Notes: a model not told the origin generated them from the sequence alone. 23,792 nt of DNA from Chara braunii (GCA_003427395.1 BFEA01000477.1:397720-421511), one strand, 5' to 3'. Counted from the first letter of the stretch, positions 8,389-18,971 are shown. Program-made: numbers and translations.

Positions 8389-9440
8389 ATGGGGTCAAGG
8401 GAGCTCGAGATGGAAGGGTCTCAAGGGAAGATTGGGGTTGAGGAACTTGCCTACCTGTTAGGTCTGCGAGATTGGGAGCGAGACAATCTACCTCAGGCTG
8501 AGATAGACTTCTTCAAGGGCTATCATGTTTTTTACTTCCTTGATAAGTTTAAACAAATAGCATCCCACTGCAAGTGGAATGAGGAGCAGAGGCTAAAGAA
8601 GGTTATAAAGTATATCCATATAAGCTCAAAGGAGGAAGTCGATGGGTTGGTTAGAAGAGTGGGGTCATCATAGAGGAAGTTTTATGATGACATGTGGAAT
8701 AAATACCGGCTCGGTGAGGAACAACTGGCCAAAGACGATCTTGAGAAGATAGATCGATACAATTATGTGTCAGTAGGGCACTTCCTGATGGAGTATGAGC
8801 GCGCATCCCACAAGGTCTGAGCGTTATCTGAATATGACAAGTGTTTTGCTTTCCTTATGAATTTTACAGATGCAGAACAACGAGATTTGATCCGTGGGAC
8901 AGAAGGGAGGCTTATATGGGACAAAATACGAGAAAATTTTGTAGAAGGTGATTTCGATCAACACCTCTGTCATACTTTGAGGAAAGCGAGAAGAGTGGGT
9001 TTGGTAAAAGACCAAATGACCTGGCAGCAGGCACCTCTGACGGTATGATAGGTGGGTTTCAGAAGGACACTAAGGTTGTCAAACGAAATCATAAATGGAG
9101 CAAAGAGAAGAAAAGAGAGTCGTGTGTTGAGAAAAAAGAAGTGCAGGCTAAAGTGAGGGATGCCGCAGTTGATACCTGTCAGAGGATGTTTGACGCTCCA
9201 AACAAGAAGGGGCCAGGGGAACGAAGGGTTCAGGGAGACTTTGGTATGGTTCTACCGCTTGCTGTATCTGATCCTAAAAAAGGGTGTGACGACACGGGTG
9301 CGTCGTCAACTGCAAAATGGAAAGGGCGGAAAAATAGCAGGCGGCGAGAGCAGTGGTCAAAGATAGTATGTGCTTGTTGTGGAAAAACTGGTCATACCCT
9401 TCGCAGATGTAAGATGGTAAAGAGACGAGTCGAAGGGTGA
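8389..9440 (+). pseudogene. gag: Retrotransposon Gag with CCHC zinc knuckle, disrupted
   Basis: One frame from ATG 8389 gives a hydrophilic, helical-looking capsid-like region. It is interrupted by TAG at 8671-8673 and TGA at 8818-8820 and ends at 9046-9048; protein-like sequence continues through each stop. At about 9045 a frameshift leads to a second frame (to TGA at 9438-9440) that is rich in K and R and contains CACCGKTGHTLRRC, an exact C-x2-C-x4-H-x4-C nucleocapsid knuckle, at about 9370-9411. Gag would build the particle and bind the element's RNA. Position after the leader and on the same strand as the PBS supports the call. No protease or reverse transcriptase follows. Two stops and a shift make this copy non-functional. 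The upstream frame opens earlier (8332) without an ATG. Confidence 0.75.
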
Positions 9441-10275
9441 GACCGTTGTACTTTAGGCGAGGGTTTGGTTTTTCCCAATGGCTATCACCAGCTTACTTAT
9501 CTCGTCTATAGCAAGGAAGCGATTGAATGGTGTCAGCGGTCTTAACGACTTATAAATAAACACTCAAAGGACTATGACGGTGCAAAAGACTCAATTATTA
9601 TATTAATAGGCAATCATCGGCTTATGTTGCTTTCAAGCTGAGTCTCCAAGTTATTTTTTAGACATACTTTTCATCTTGTATATATTCTAGATTTGGGGTG
9701 ATAATTTTTAATTTTTGGGATTTGTGCGTATCTGTTGGGTTTGACTATCCACTCTTTAGGCTGACCTTAGGTTTGATTGAATGCAAGTGGAGGCCTTGTA
9801 AGTTTCGATTGTCCATACACTGACGCCTCTTTATTTTTGTCAGAACGGTTGGGATCGTTTTGTATATATTAGTCTTTTATGACTCATAAGGTATATTATA
9901 CAAGATCTTTTTTAATTGGGACCTGAAATTGTGATGATTTGAGACTCGAGATAATTTGTTTTTCTCCTGAGAACCATCTTGGTATGGGGTTTTGATTTTC
10001 CTAGGTTGCAGAATCATGCACGTTCTCTTTGTCATTGACATTCTCACCATTGTGACGTTGTGAGTGAAATAAAGGAATGATGACAATAAGAACTGTGCGA
10101 ACCAAAGAGGGTTCGATAAAGTGAAGGAAGCGTGATTATCAATGAAAAATTTATGGGAGGCTTGAAGAGTCCATAAATTTATATGAAGAGAGAGGTTATG
10201 CCTGAAGGCGACCTAAGTGGTTATTGGTTTCATCTGGACTCATCTTCAAGTGGAAGATATGTTAAAAGGATATAT

Positions 10276-10412
10276 GGATGGTCCATCCGTGAGTGAGAGG
10301 ATGGCTGAGGAAATTTTATGGTTGATTCTTCTTAAAGTGGGAAAGGGTCTTGATATTTTTTTATGGAAGGTCCATCCTTGAGTGGCAGGGTGGCTAGAAA
10401 TATTTTTTGTGG
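10276..10412 (+). repeat. Two diverged copies of a short direct repeat
   Basis: GGATGGTCCATCCGTGAGTG (from 10276) and GGAAGGTCCATCCTTGAGTG (from 10365) start two related stretches of about 48 bp, 89 bp apart, each continuing into GGNTGGCT...A/T-rich...TGG. The first also contains a GGATGG-T-CCATCC mini-hairpin. Confidence 0.55.
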
Positions 10413-10470
10413 TATAAGAGTTTTATCCCTAGTCAGAATCGATAACTTTATTCTATTGGTTCTCAACTGT

Positions 10471-10800
10471 CAGTGGGGGCGTCGTCTGCGACAGGGAAAC
10501 CCGCCTGATTTTGGGACCCCTCATGTTTGGCCTTTGGTTGTGAGTCACATGCGATTTTTGTATGCGGCAGAGGATGAGGAAAGAACCGTCAAAATCGGCA
10601 TCCTCATTTGTGTAAGTCGCGTAATAACCCGCCAGATTCAGAGACCCTTCACTTAGCTTGTTATATACTTCAAATGGTCTAGCGTGCGGCAGTGATTTCC
10701 ATGATTGAGAAGACTGAGCTGACTAATAACCAATGGGAGCGTTGTTTACAGTAAGGGAGCCCACATGAATTTGGGGACCCTCCAATCGGCTTTAGGTTTG
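10471..10800 (+). repeat. Diverged direct repeats around a GGGACCC motif
   Basis: Segments beginning CAGTGGGGGCGTCGT (10471) and CAATGGGAGCGTTGT (10731) align for about 70 bp through CAGGGAAACCCGCCTGATTT and GGGACCC-type motifs. A weaker partial third copy starts near 10612 (GTCGCGTAATAACCCGCC...). Spacing is about 140 and 120 bp. They may be remnants of a tandem array. Confidence 0.45.
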
Positions 10801-11119
10801 TTGAAAGTGGCGTTGCCAATGAGTGTGAAAATAAGTGGGTTTTATTTGGAAGAAAGTTATGAGAGTTTGCTCACCAAGCAAAACTTATGGGTGAGATTGA
10901 CAAAGTGTGTGACGAAAGCAAAGAACCCTGCTCGTACAAGTAGGAGTTATGGGCAAAAGGGGTGATCTTCTTTTCTTTCAAAAGACTAAGTGAATATCAC
11001 CACCCATCCCTTTGATAAATCACTAAAATGAGTGGTTTTTGAGTGACAGTAATTACTTGTGGGACTGGGCTTAACGAAGCCTTGCCCATAAGGTGCATTT
11101 TTGGTATATGTGATGGGGT

Positions 11120-11164
11120 CAGACACCCTAATCTTCTAGATTAGTTGAAAGATTGAGGTGTCTG
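11120..11164. other. Inverted repeat, 16-bp stem
   Basis: CAGACACCCTAATCTT and the complement of AAGATTGAGGTGTCTG pair at 14 of 16 positions around a 13-base loop. It is longer than expected by chance in this amount of sequence. Role unknown. Confidence 0.55.
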
Positions 11165-11640
11165 CTTAAGCCCCACAATGAGGTATCCCTTTGTGAAAAA
11201 AATTGAAGAGGAGGTATGACTAAGTTGAGTCCGAGTTACCATCGTAATCCACTAGTGGATTGGGTTCTGGCTTATGATAGGGTGATTCAGGGTGCCCGGC
11301 GCGATCAAATATCATTCAAAGAGACCAGAAGGAATGTAATCTTAAGTTTGACTTTAAATAACTTCCTGTCAGTGATTATAGCGGATGAAAAGTGGCTTTA
11401 TCCACTTTGTTGAGTTAGAAGTTGAAGAGTGTCTGTGTCTAGCCAATTATTCGGCTATCGTAGATTTCTATTTTCGGTCGGGAATTAAACAATATATTTG
11501 ACCATTGACTTTCGTCCAATTATTTTGGGGAATCGAGGTTTGGAGTTGATACGACTTAATGACGGCTTTAATCGAGTTAAAGACTGAGGAGGTTATCATG
11601 TACTTCTTCTGAGGACTATATTTGGACGGTATTCTTTTGA

Positions 11641-13151
11641 ACGTCCATTGTGAGGGGGACGTCGCTTAATAGGGTCCGGGCAGCCTGTCGTACCAAATAC
11701 CCTTACAAGGGTATTTGGCATCTTTTCTCCAAGTTACGCCAGTGCGACCCCGCACGTCTGATGGCGTGCGCGAAGGGAAGCCTGGGTCCCCACCCGGGTG
11801 AGCGGCGCGTGGGGGGGTATTGACGACGAGACGCACCCATGCGAGCCTAGGCGTGTGCAGTGTCGCCGGCCAGCGGGACACGCGACCCCTTGTCCCCTTT
11901 ACTTTTTTTGTGATTACACTGTGTTTATATTTATTTTATTTTATTATTTTAGCGGGCCGTCATAATTTTTTGTATGATTGGGATGCTGGCGAATTCCTTT
12001 GCTCCGCCCGGCTTGAAAAACGCGGGCCAGGGAGTTCAACGTGCATGCGAGTCAGTGGGTGATTAGTCCACAAAGCGGAAAAAACCTGAGTGATGGGAAC
12101 CCTCTGTGGATTCACCGTCCGTCACCCACGATCTGCTCTGAGATGTTTGAGTGTGTGCGTGCCCGTTGGGGCACGTAAGACGATGAATTATGTCTGAAGC
12201 TGGGCGGGGCCAGCGGGCACCGGTAGGAGGCTGTCGCAATTTAAGCTGCCCGGCAGGGTGTCCCAGCAGCAAGCCAGATTGAAGCCGCCTTCAAAGTTAT
12301 CATTTGAATATTTGTTGCTCCCACCTTGATCCACAATGGGGCCCGCCTCACCACTCAGGCTACGGGCCTCGTTGCAGGCCCTGCGCCTTCCTCCTTGATG
12401 CGGCGTCGGGATTAACACTACGACCAAGCGTGAGTCGAGAGCCTCGCTGCCATCCCCTGTTGGGGATTGACTCGACAAGTGAGTGTTACAACACTCCTAA
12501 GCTGGATTCGGGTTCATGATCACCGGCCTGCTGGTTATGACGGTCGCCGCTCGGACGGTACGACATTGGTGCGCAGCCTAGTGGAGAAGGGAGGCAACTA
12601 TTAGCTCAGGGGAAGAGTGCGAACGGAGTGAAAGGGGAGGCACGAGAGAAGGGGCCAACCTGGGCTCGTGTTTCACGTCGTGCAGCAACCCTGCACCCTC
12701 CTACCCGTCAGCGTCGCAGCAGCGCGTAGGTCGTGGGCTGCGGTGTTATTAGCCTCACCTTGGACCATTGCGGCAAGGTGAGTTGTTACGATCGCCGAGC
12801 TCCTTAACGACACTCAACTTTCATGATCACCGGCCCGCTATCTGTGTCATGCGGCGCTCGGACGATGCACAGGTTAGCTCGCAGATTGGGGGAGAGCGAG
12901 CACAACAGAAGGAAGGGATGAATCGGGACATAAGTTTGGCCGGTTGCATTCAAGAAAAGGAAAGGCGGAGCGGAGCGAGAGGATGAATATGACGGGGGGG
13001 GGAGAGATCATAACTTAATCATTTCGTGTTAAAAACGGGCCGGGAAAAATGCTAGATTAAGGATATTAGGCTGGGCAAAATCATTGGAAGCGTTAGTTTC
13101 AGCTCTAAGTTAATGAAATGAAAGATAGATAGAAGAAGTCATGCGCGAGAT
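11641..13151 (+). other. GC-richer internal stretch without recognised genes
   Basis: Composition changes here from AT-rich to GC-rich, suggesting different origin, for example captured host DNA. Bases 11693-11718 form a perfect inverted repeat: CCAAATACCCTT, two bases, AAGGGTATTTGG. A diverged duplication of about 130 bp has copies at about 12475-12600 and 12774-12905; both share CATGATCACCGGCC (12515 and 12822) preceded by CAAGTGAGTGTTAC-like sequence and followed by CGCTCGGACG. Open frames under 100 codons occur on both strands, none convincing. Confidence 0.4.
11693..11718. other. Perfect 12-bp inverted repeat with 2-base centre
   Basis: CCAAATACCCTT and AAGGGTATTTGG are exact complements separated by AC. 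Extruded, it would make a tight cruciform or hairpin. It sits at the change from AT-rich to GC-rich DNA, so it might mark a junction; that is inference. Confidence 0.7.
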
Positions 13152-13566
13152 ATGGCGGAAGCGGAGAAGACAGAGATGGAAGAAGGTGCTTCTCGCTCAT
13201 CATCGAACGGAATTAAGCGAGGGAGGAGTCGAAACTGGGGCTGTGGAGTACTGCGATTCAGTTGGTGCGGTCAGATTTAGGAGAGGAGTGCTAGTTTTTG
13301 TGCTGTGAGAAAGGTATTGAGAAGCAGACATGAAAGGGAGCGAAAGTTCACATATCACGGTCATTTTTCGACCGATTTCGTCGATCGAAAAGCCTGTACT
13401 GACGGTTTGGGGCATTGCGAATTCGATGGCAGAGTCGAATATGACGATGAGGCAGTGAATTCGATGCTACCGTGTACAGGGGCTGCGTGTGGAAAAGAAT
13501 GTTATGAAACAGCAATGTATTTTCCTATATTTTTGGTGGAAGATACATTTCCATTTTGCACATTTG
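13152..13566 (+). pseudogene. Candidate captured exon or broken small gene
   Basis: One reading frame from ATG 13152 to 13574 has a single interruption, TAG at 13278-13280. It starts MAEAEKTEMEEGASRSSSNG, a plausible gene N-terminus, and the second half (13281-13574) is hydrophilic with seven cysteines, for example MLPCTGAACGKECYETA. The coding-like part ends at a consensus splice donor, TTTG|GTGAGT (13566/13567). I do not recognise the protein. Upstream bases 13085-13151 could be a 5' UTR. A host exon captured by the retrotransposon is possible, as is chance. The stop could instead be removed by a small intron ending at ATTTAG (13280), but the donor for that would be weak. Confidence 0.25.
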
Positions 13567-15115
13567 GTGAGTAGTGGAGCGTGGTCCATCAGCGCATGCC
13601 CCTGATTGTTACCGCGACTGTTGGCAAGGGGATCGTGGGGTGGGTCGCCGCCACCGAGATTGCTGCTGGTCACCTTCACTGACCCGGAAAATCGTGCTCG
13701 TCGCCTCGTCATGATTCAAAGCACTCTTGGTTTCTGTAGTGCAGCTCATCTGCGTGGCGATACTGTTCTTTGGCGTAGCAATACGGTTCGTCGAATTTTT
13801 GTCGTAATTACTATCCCCTCCCGATTTAGCCAATTATTGTCTTCGTCGATGTAAATGAGGATTTAAGATCCCTGTTCGAGGAGTGACCGCTCGCGTTTGT
13901 TCGTGATCTTTCTCCCTCTCACATGAACGAACCTGGCCAAGTCGATGGTCAGGTACATTCATACACTAGGAGTAGAGAGAAAGAGGAGTGAGTGCTCGGC
14001 AGGTCGGGCGTGCAGTGGTACTTGGCTGTTCGGAGTACCTGGGGCCCGTCTGTATCTAACCAAGGTAGGAGGCCGTATTTGATGAAGGCAGGGGAGTGAA
14101 GTAGAGGGGGAGCTGACGACGATAGTGCTAAGTGGAGAAGAAGGCAAGATGGAGAAGAGAGAGAAAGTAAGAGGAAGAGCTCAGCATCCGTATGATTGGT
14201 GATATTCAGATTCGAAGCCTGGGTTCTTCGGCTGGTGAAGTGATTTATCTGCTAGATTCTAATAACGAGCCAAACTTCAGCGTGCTAAATAGCTAAGCGG
14301 AGATCTTTCCTCGTGGCCAGCTTTATAGAGGGAATGGTGGATGAGTAGCCAGCGTAATAGCAAGGATCGACAAATTGAGAGCTCTTTCTCGATTAGATGA
14401 GTATCGGTGTTTCAACTGTTGCAGCTTACAGTAACTGCTTACTAATAAACTATGAATTTTACTGCGAGCAGCTGCCGGATAGATGTGTTACTGTATATTG
14501 TCAAGATATTATTGTTTTGAGGAGCCGCAATGCTATGTGGCTCATGCGAGAAGTTATGATTGGACTACAAATTGCAAGGCCATAAGGCGGCTATCATGCA
14601 AGGGCGGATCGGTGTACTCCCTTGCCGCTAAGATTCGTTTCGACGACTGTTCTTGCTGCAGTTTGGCCGCCATTGCGGGACCCTCAGACGCATCGAGGAA
14701 TCGAGGCCCTCTCGTGCGAGTTGAGTCAGTCCCTCTTTTGTATCTCGAGAGTCTGAAACCGCTTCTTCTGCTCTTCTTACTCTAAGTCTAGTCCTGTTCT
14801 GAGAAGAAGAAGGCAAGCGGGCTTGCAACCTGTAGGACCGTAGCAAGATTCTGTGGGGAGTCAGCCCACCGATTGCGGGAGCTCTGACAAAACTCAGGAG
14901 GAGTTCTGGAGGCAGGGAACAAAAAGGTTATCATTGCTTCCCCTTTATAAACCTAGTTATAACCCTTATTTGTATTCTTTGTATACTTTGACTGAATGTA
15001 CTGCATGCCCCTTTTATGTTGACTTTCAATTTGACTTCAGGACGTAAACCAGACTTAATAAAGAAATGATTGTACAAATTCAGTTTCAGTCTTTGTTGTT
15101 TGATTGAAAACAGAT
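13567..15115 (+). other. Internal region before the 3' LTR, no supported gene
   Basis: Open frames on both strands are at most 100 codons and none matches a family I know. AATAAA at about 15056-15061 is an AT-rich poly(A)-like signal following a T-rich stretch. No clear purine-rich tract precedes 15116, where the 3' LTR begins; GAAAACAGA at 15105-15113 is the nearest candidate and is weak. Confidence 0.4.
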
Positions 15116-15180
15116 TGTGGGATTGCATCAGGGGGAAGGTTGGGAGGAAGTCAGTTTTGTTTGCGCTTGAATGGGTCTTA

Positions 15181-16355
15181 TAGGGTCAGCCATTGTTTCT
15201 AAGATGAATGACCTGACTGCTTTGTTTTGTTTTGTTTTCCAAAAGAGTCAAACATTGTTTGTAAGATGAATCACTTGGTCGCTGTGTTTATTTAATTTTA
15301 ACCTGGCATTGTTTCTAAGATGAATGACCTGGTTGTTGTTTCTTTGGGGTATTGATTGTGCAAGCTTTGAGGATCAAACATTGTTTCTAAGATTAATGGT
15401 CTGGTCGCTGTTTATTTTGGGTGGTTTCTGAATAGTGTCTGGGTCTTGACCCAGAGTACTCTGCTTTTTTTAGTGCTGAGAAACGAGGGTTGAGCATTGT
15501 TTCTAAGACGAATGACTCAACTCTTTTGGTTGATTTATTCTGAGGGAGGTTCAGACAAAAAAACTAGACATTGTTTCTAAGATGAATGGTCTAAGTCTGA
15601 GGCAACATGCTTATAATGTGAAGAAAGGAATATGACTTTCTATATTTCTATATTTATATGTTTATAAGAACAACGCTAGCCATACATTGTTTCTAAGATG
15701 AATGGTCTGAGTATAGCCCTATTACAAATAAAAAGAGTATAACTAGGAGTTATAGCTGAAGGTAACTCGGGCCGGCAGAGCATTGTTTCTAAGATGAATG
15801 GCTCAGTCACACGCCCACTTTTGAAGATTAAGTTCAGATAAGTATATATAACTTGGATATTTAAACAGATCAGGGTGACTAAGCATTGTTTCTAAGACGA
15901 ATGACTTAGTCATATACCCATGTGTAACACTTCGTACGACATATAGGGGGTTTATCGTACGATCGTACGTACGGCCGTATGTACAGTCCCGTACGAAAAG
16001 AAAAAAAAAAATTGTTTTGTTTCTTATCTCAAATTTGGTAATGAATTTTAATATGACCCTGAGACAAAAATGTTTCAGCTTACTTTTTTGCATTACATTT
16101 TTTTTTTTCAGAATTTTTTTTTTTTTTTTTTTTTTTTAACGTTCGGCCCGTACGACCACATGAGCTCTTACGTACGGTCTGTACGACCACATGAGTCCAT
16201 ACGTACGGTCGTACGTACGTACGTACGTACGACCCGTATTCGTATGGGGGTCTACATAGATATGCCCACTGAAGAGAAAAGTAGTTGTGCAACCTCTTCG
16301 AGTATAACTAAGACAAATAGTTGGCATTGTTTCTAAGATGAATGACCTAACTCGA
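15181..16355 (+). repeat. Array of ten hairpins with a conserved 20-nt core (3' LTR copy)
   Basis: Cores start at 15191, 15253, 15307, 15379, 15495, 15569, 15685, 15781, 15884 and 16325, matching one to one with the ten cores of the 5' LTR. The transposon at 15921-16259 separates units nine and ten. Good stems include GTTGAG/CTCAAC (15495), TGACTAAG/CTTAGTCA (15884) and AGTT plus GG with CC plus AACT past a bulged T (16325). Compared with the 5' LTR, some stems gain a pair (15495, 16325) and others lose one (15307, 15781). The core is kept almost unchanged in most units; the unit at 15253 has CATTGTTTGTAAGATGAATC. Confidence 0.85.
15921..16259. mobile_element. Small non-autonomous DNA transposon inserted in the 3' LTR
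   Basis: This 339-bp relative of 7833-8133 starts TGTGTAACACTTCGTACGAC and ends CGTATGGGGGTCTACATAG. It is flanked by ATATACCCA (15912-15920) and ATATGCCCA (16260-16268), a 9-bp duplication with one change. The 5' LTR shows the empty site ATATGGTCA (3455-3463), which proves insertion after the two LTRs were made. The inside holds A and T runs and ATATGACC...ACAAAAATG; the right end holds a (GTAC)n tract at 16199-16230. Mutator-like origin is suggested by the 9-bp duplication only. Confidence 0.85.
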
Positions 16356-16664
16356 TGCTCTATGTAAGCTAGGTATTAAGGGATAAATCATTGAAAGATT
16401 ATGAACTATTATTTGCCAAAGGTGATTAGGGTTGGTGAGACTACTTACCTTTGTGGTTTGGCCTTGCATGTGGCTGAGTGAGATCACTACTTAGTCTGAA
16501 GTTCAGTTTAATAGGTAGTTGCTTAAGAGGCTAGCCACGTGCTAGAGCGGTAAGAGTTAGTTCAAATTTCTGCATTTTCTTAGCTAACTTTATTTTACTT
16601 AGATCAATTTTTGTATTTTTCTCAGATCATTTATTATACTTTGGCTTGTACAAATCTTGGTGAG

Positions 16665-17110
16665 CCACTTTCCCTATGAGAAGTGAAGAAGCGCTACCGA
16701 AATTTTTACAAATCCAAGGAGTTAGTCAAATTTTGACTTTTCAAAATTCAAATTGCCTAAGTTATGTACATGACTTAGTAAAAATATGAAAAGTCTCATT
16801 TTCTAAAGGTAGTGCTGCCCAAATTTTTACTAATTCAAGAAGTCGAGCAAAAATTGGACTGTGAAAGGTCACAGTTATTTTCAAATTCTGAACTTAGCTT
16901 TGTATGAATTTTGAAAAAGCGTCTTTCTAAGGGAGTGCTGCCCAAATTTTTGCTAATTCAGGGAGTTAGAAAAAATTTGACTTTGGAAGGACGTGTATTA
17001 TTTCTGTTTTCATATTTAGCCTGATATAAATTCTGGAAAGACACTTTTCCTACGGGAAGCGCTGCTGAAATTTTATTAGTTTAGAGGAGATAGATTATAT
17101 TTTGACAGGT
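16665..17110 (+). repeat. Four tandem units of about 123 bp in the 3' LTR
   Basis: Same four-unit array as at 3855-4300. Units begin near 16668, 16798, 16923 and 17043. The first unit has gained a few bases (GAAGTGAAGAAGCGCTACC). Both LTRs keep unit number and order. Confidence 0.75.
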
Positions 17111-18827
17111 GACGACTCTGACGATTCACTCTGTATGGGAGAGATTATGTCATAGGTCTACATTTCTTTGGGCACTGGCTTAGAGATAGGCCTAGGCGCG
17201 GCTGTCAGGAAAGTCTTGAGTGAGAACGTGTCATGGGGATCTGTTCTCCTTATATTGACCTTTTAGGTTGGGCATTGACCTCTCTTATGATACATGCCTT
17301 CTTGGGACATTCGATCAAGGATTTGGACTAGCTTTGGCTTGATCCTACAAGGATTATGTTCTGTTATCACTGATAACATGTCGGTTGGTTGATCACTGAC
17401 TTGTCGGCACACAACTTTGCTTATACCTGTACCTCAACTTGATTGTCTTAGCCCTGTGATTTGATATGTTTCTTTGAGGGTTTTAACAGGACTTCTTTTA
17501 AATGACCATTATAAAAAATTTATGAGATTTATATAAAGTTGAACTATGACTGGGCCTTGAATGTGTGAGGCGTGGTGTGAGTTACATGGAACAGTAAAGT
17601 TGACCAGATTGGTGTATGGCAATATGGCTATTGTATGTGCCTGTGTTTTATGTAGGTTAGTATTTAGAGTTTGGTATATGAGTCGTACTTTGGAGGCAGT
17701 GAGAATGACAACCATGTGCCGTATGATCTGCATACCTGATGGTTTTATGTTTCATTTTCTTTTATTTTATCTTGAGTTCTGATTTGATATATGAGTGTTG
17801 GTTGTTAATTTATTTACTGATTGATTTTGCTTGTTAATTTTTTTATAGTTGGATGTTAGAGTCCGTGACAGTCGTCAAAGTCAAACTCTTTGACTTTTTT
17901 CAGACCCTTGATGATGGAGCTAGTCTCGAGGGCAATAAGAGGCGGTTGCCACCACAGGTATGAACCTGTGTACCACCCACTCTCCGCAGGGGGCAGAAGA
18001 GGGTGTGGTTTTCAACCGCACTTGGCGGTTGTCCAGCGTCGAATGATCATCCCCTCAAGGCGCGTGTCAGCCGACACTTGAGTATCGAATGCGACCCTCG
18101 AGATTAACGAGGACCACATGAGTATGGGTACTATATAGTACGCCATCATTGTGACTGCTTGCGTATGCTTGCATTGAGAGTCGATATGAGTTAGCCCTGC
18201 ATCCGCGCGGTTTTATACTAAGTCTCGTGCGTGATGCCTATCCGATTTCCGCATCGGAGAGTTATGGGATGACTACTAAGGGACTAGGAGTGTTGTCGCG
18301 TTGTTGGTTTTGCGTCGTTCTGTATATGTATGTGTATGCGTATGTGTTTTTATTTTTATGTTCTTTAGAGTGGTGTGCGTGGTGTGTGGGATGCGTCCTA
18401 GTCGACTGACGACGGGTCGTGTTTGGGACCTCAGCCCCCCAAGGTGTCGGTTCGCGTGCGGGTCCGATAGAGGCGTATTACCCTGCGTGCCCTCTATGCT
18501 ACAGCGATCGAGAAACGCCCTCGGCTGGTCCACCTTTGCGATTGCAAGTGATTAGCTTTCGTATTGTAAACTGGTAGCTCGGCGGGGATACGCCCGCCGA
18601 AGGGAGGTGACAACTCTTGTAAGGTGGAGGCAAGTCGTGCCTCTCGTAGGCCCTATCCTGTCGTAGGGGCTCGCAAGAGGTATGGCTCGCGCACTCAGTC
18701 GGAGCGGATTGCGAAAGCTCCACGTATATTCGCGACGAGGATTAAAACCAACTCCTCCGTGACGCGGCGGGGAGGGTCCCGCGCTGCCCTGTGCAGTGCC
18801 GGACCGATGCGCTCGACAACGGTGTCC

Positions 18828-18971
18828 GAGCCGTATGACGCATTTTGCATTTGCCAAGTTTGGCGAGTAAGGGCCTAGTTGCACTACTCGCCATACGCCA
18901 AGTTTAGCGAGTAGGCGCCTGATTGCACTTACTCGCCAAACTTGACGAATGCAAAATGCATCAGACGGCTC
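18828..18971. repeat. Foldback formed by two related element ends, 44-bp arms
   Basis: Arm 18828-18871 (GAGCCGTATGACGCATTTTG...) matches the complement of arm 18928-18971 at 40 of 44 positions. The left arm lies outside and the right arm inside the TAA-flanked element that starts at 18871, so the hairpin probably arose by one family member inserting into another. Confidence 0.7.

Larger units (their letters stand above)
9441..11640 (+). other. Internal region after gag, no pol
   Basis: This is where protease and reverse transcriptase would lie in a complete element. Open frames are under 100 codons and show no D-S/T-G protease, YxDD or integrase motif. The stretch holds diverged short repeats (10276-10412 and 10471-10800) and inverted repeats: 10147-10180 (10-bp stem), 11120-11164 (16-bp stem with two mismatches), the palindrome ATCCACTAGTGGAT (11247-11260) and 11389-11408 (7-bp stem). 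Confidence 0.5.
2659..18818 (+). mobile_element. LTR retrotransposon, gag-only (non-autonomous), very long LTRs
   Basis: Two direct repeats of about 3.36 kb bracket 9.1 kb. The first ends in CA at 6015 and is followed after two bases by a tRNA-Asp primer-binding site. A Gag-like reading frame with a CCHC knuckle lies inside on the same strand. This order (LTR, PBS, leader, gag, LTR) defines an LTR retrotransposon. I find no protease, reverse transcriptase, RNase H or integrase motif, so it resembles gag-only or large-derivative elements that depend on a partner. tRNA-Asp priming is common in plant Ty3-type groups such as Athila and Tat, but without pol the lineage is open. No convincing polypurine tract precedes 15116 and no target duplication was found. 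LTR divergence, gag stops and nested insertions all mark it as old. Confidence 0.8.
15116..18818 (+). repeat. 3' LTR with a transposon inserted in it
   Basis: It is homologous to 2659-6015 from TGTGGGATTGCATCA to GCGCTCGACA. Its length of 3703 bp falls to about 3355 after removing the 339-bp insertion and its 9-bp duplication. Sample blocks differ from the 5' LTR at about 5 of 60 and 7 of 60 positions. It carries the same hairpin array, the four-unit tandem (about 16665-17110), the AAAGTCAA/TTGACTTT hairpin and the GC-rich end. No PBS follows, as expected for the 3' copy. The sequence beyond 18818 belongs to other repeats. Confidence 0.8.

Noticed and set aside
10363-10656. 97-codon plus-strand frame in the internal region
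   Set aside because: It overlaps diverged direct repeats, has no domain and lacks a reverse transcriptase or protease motif.
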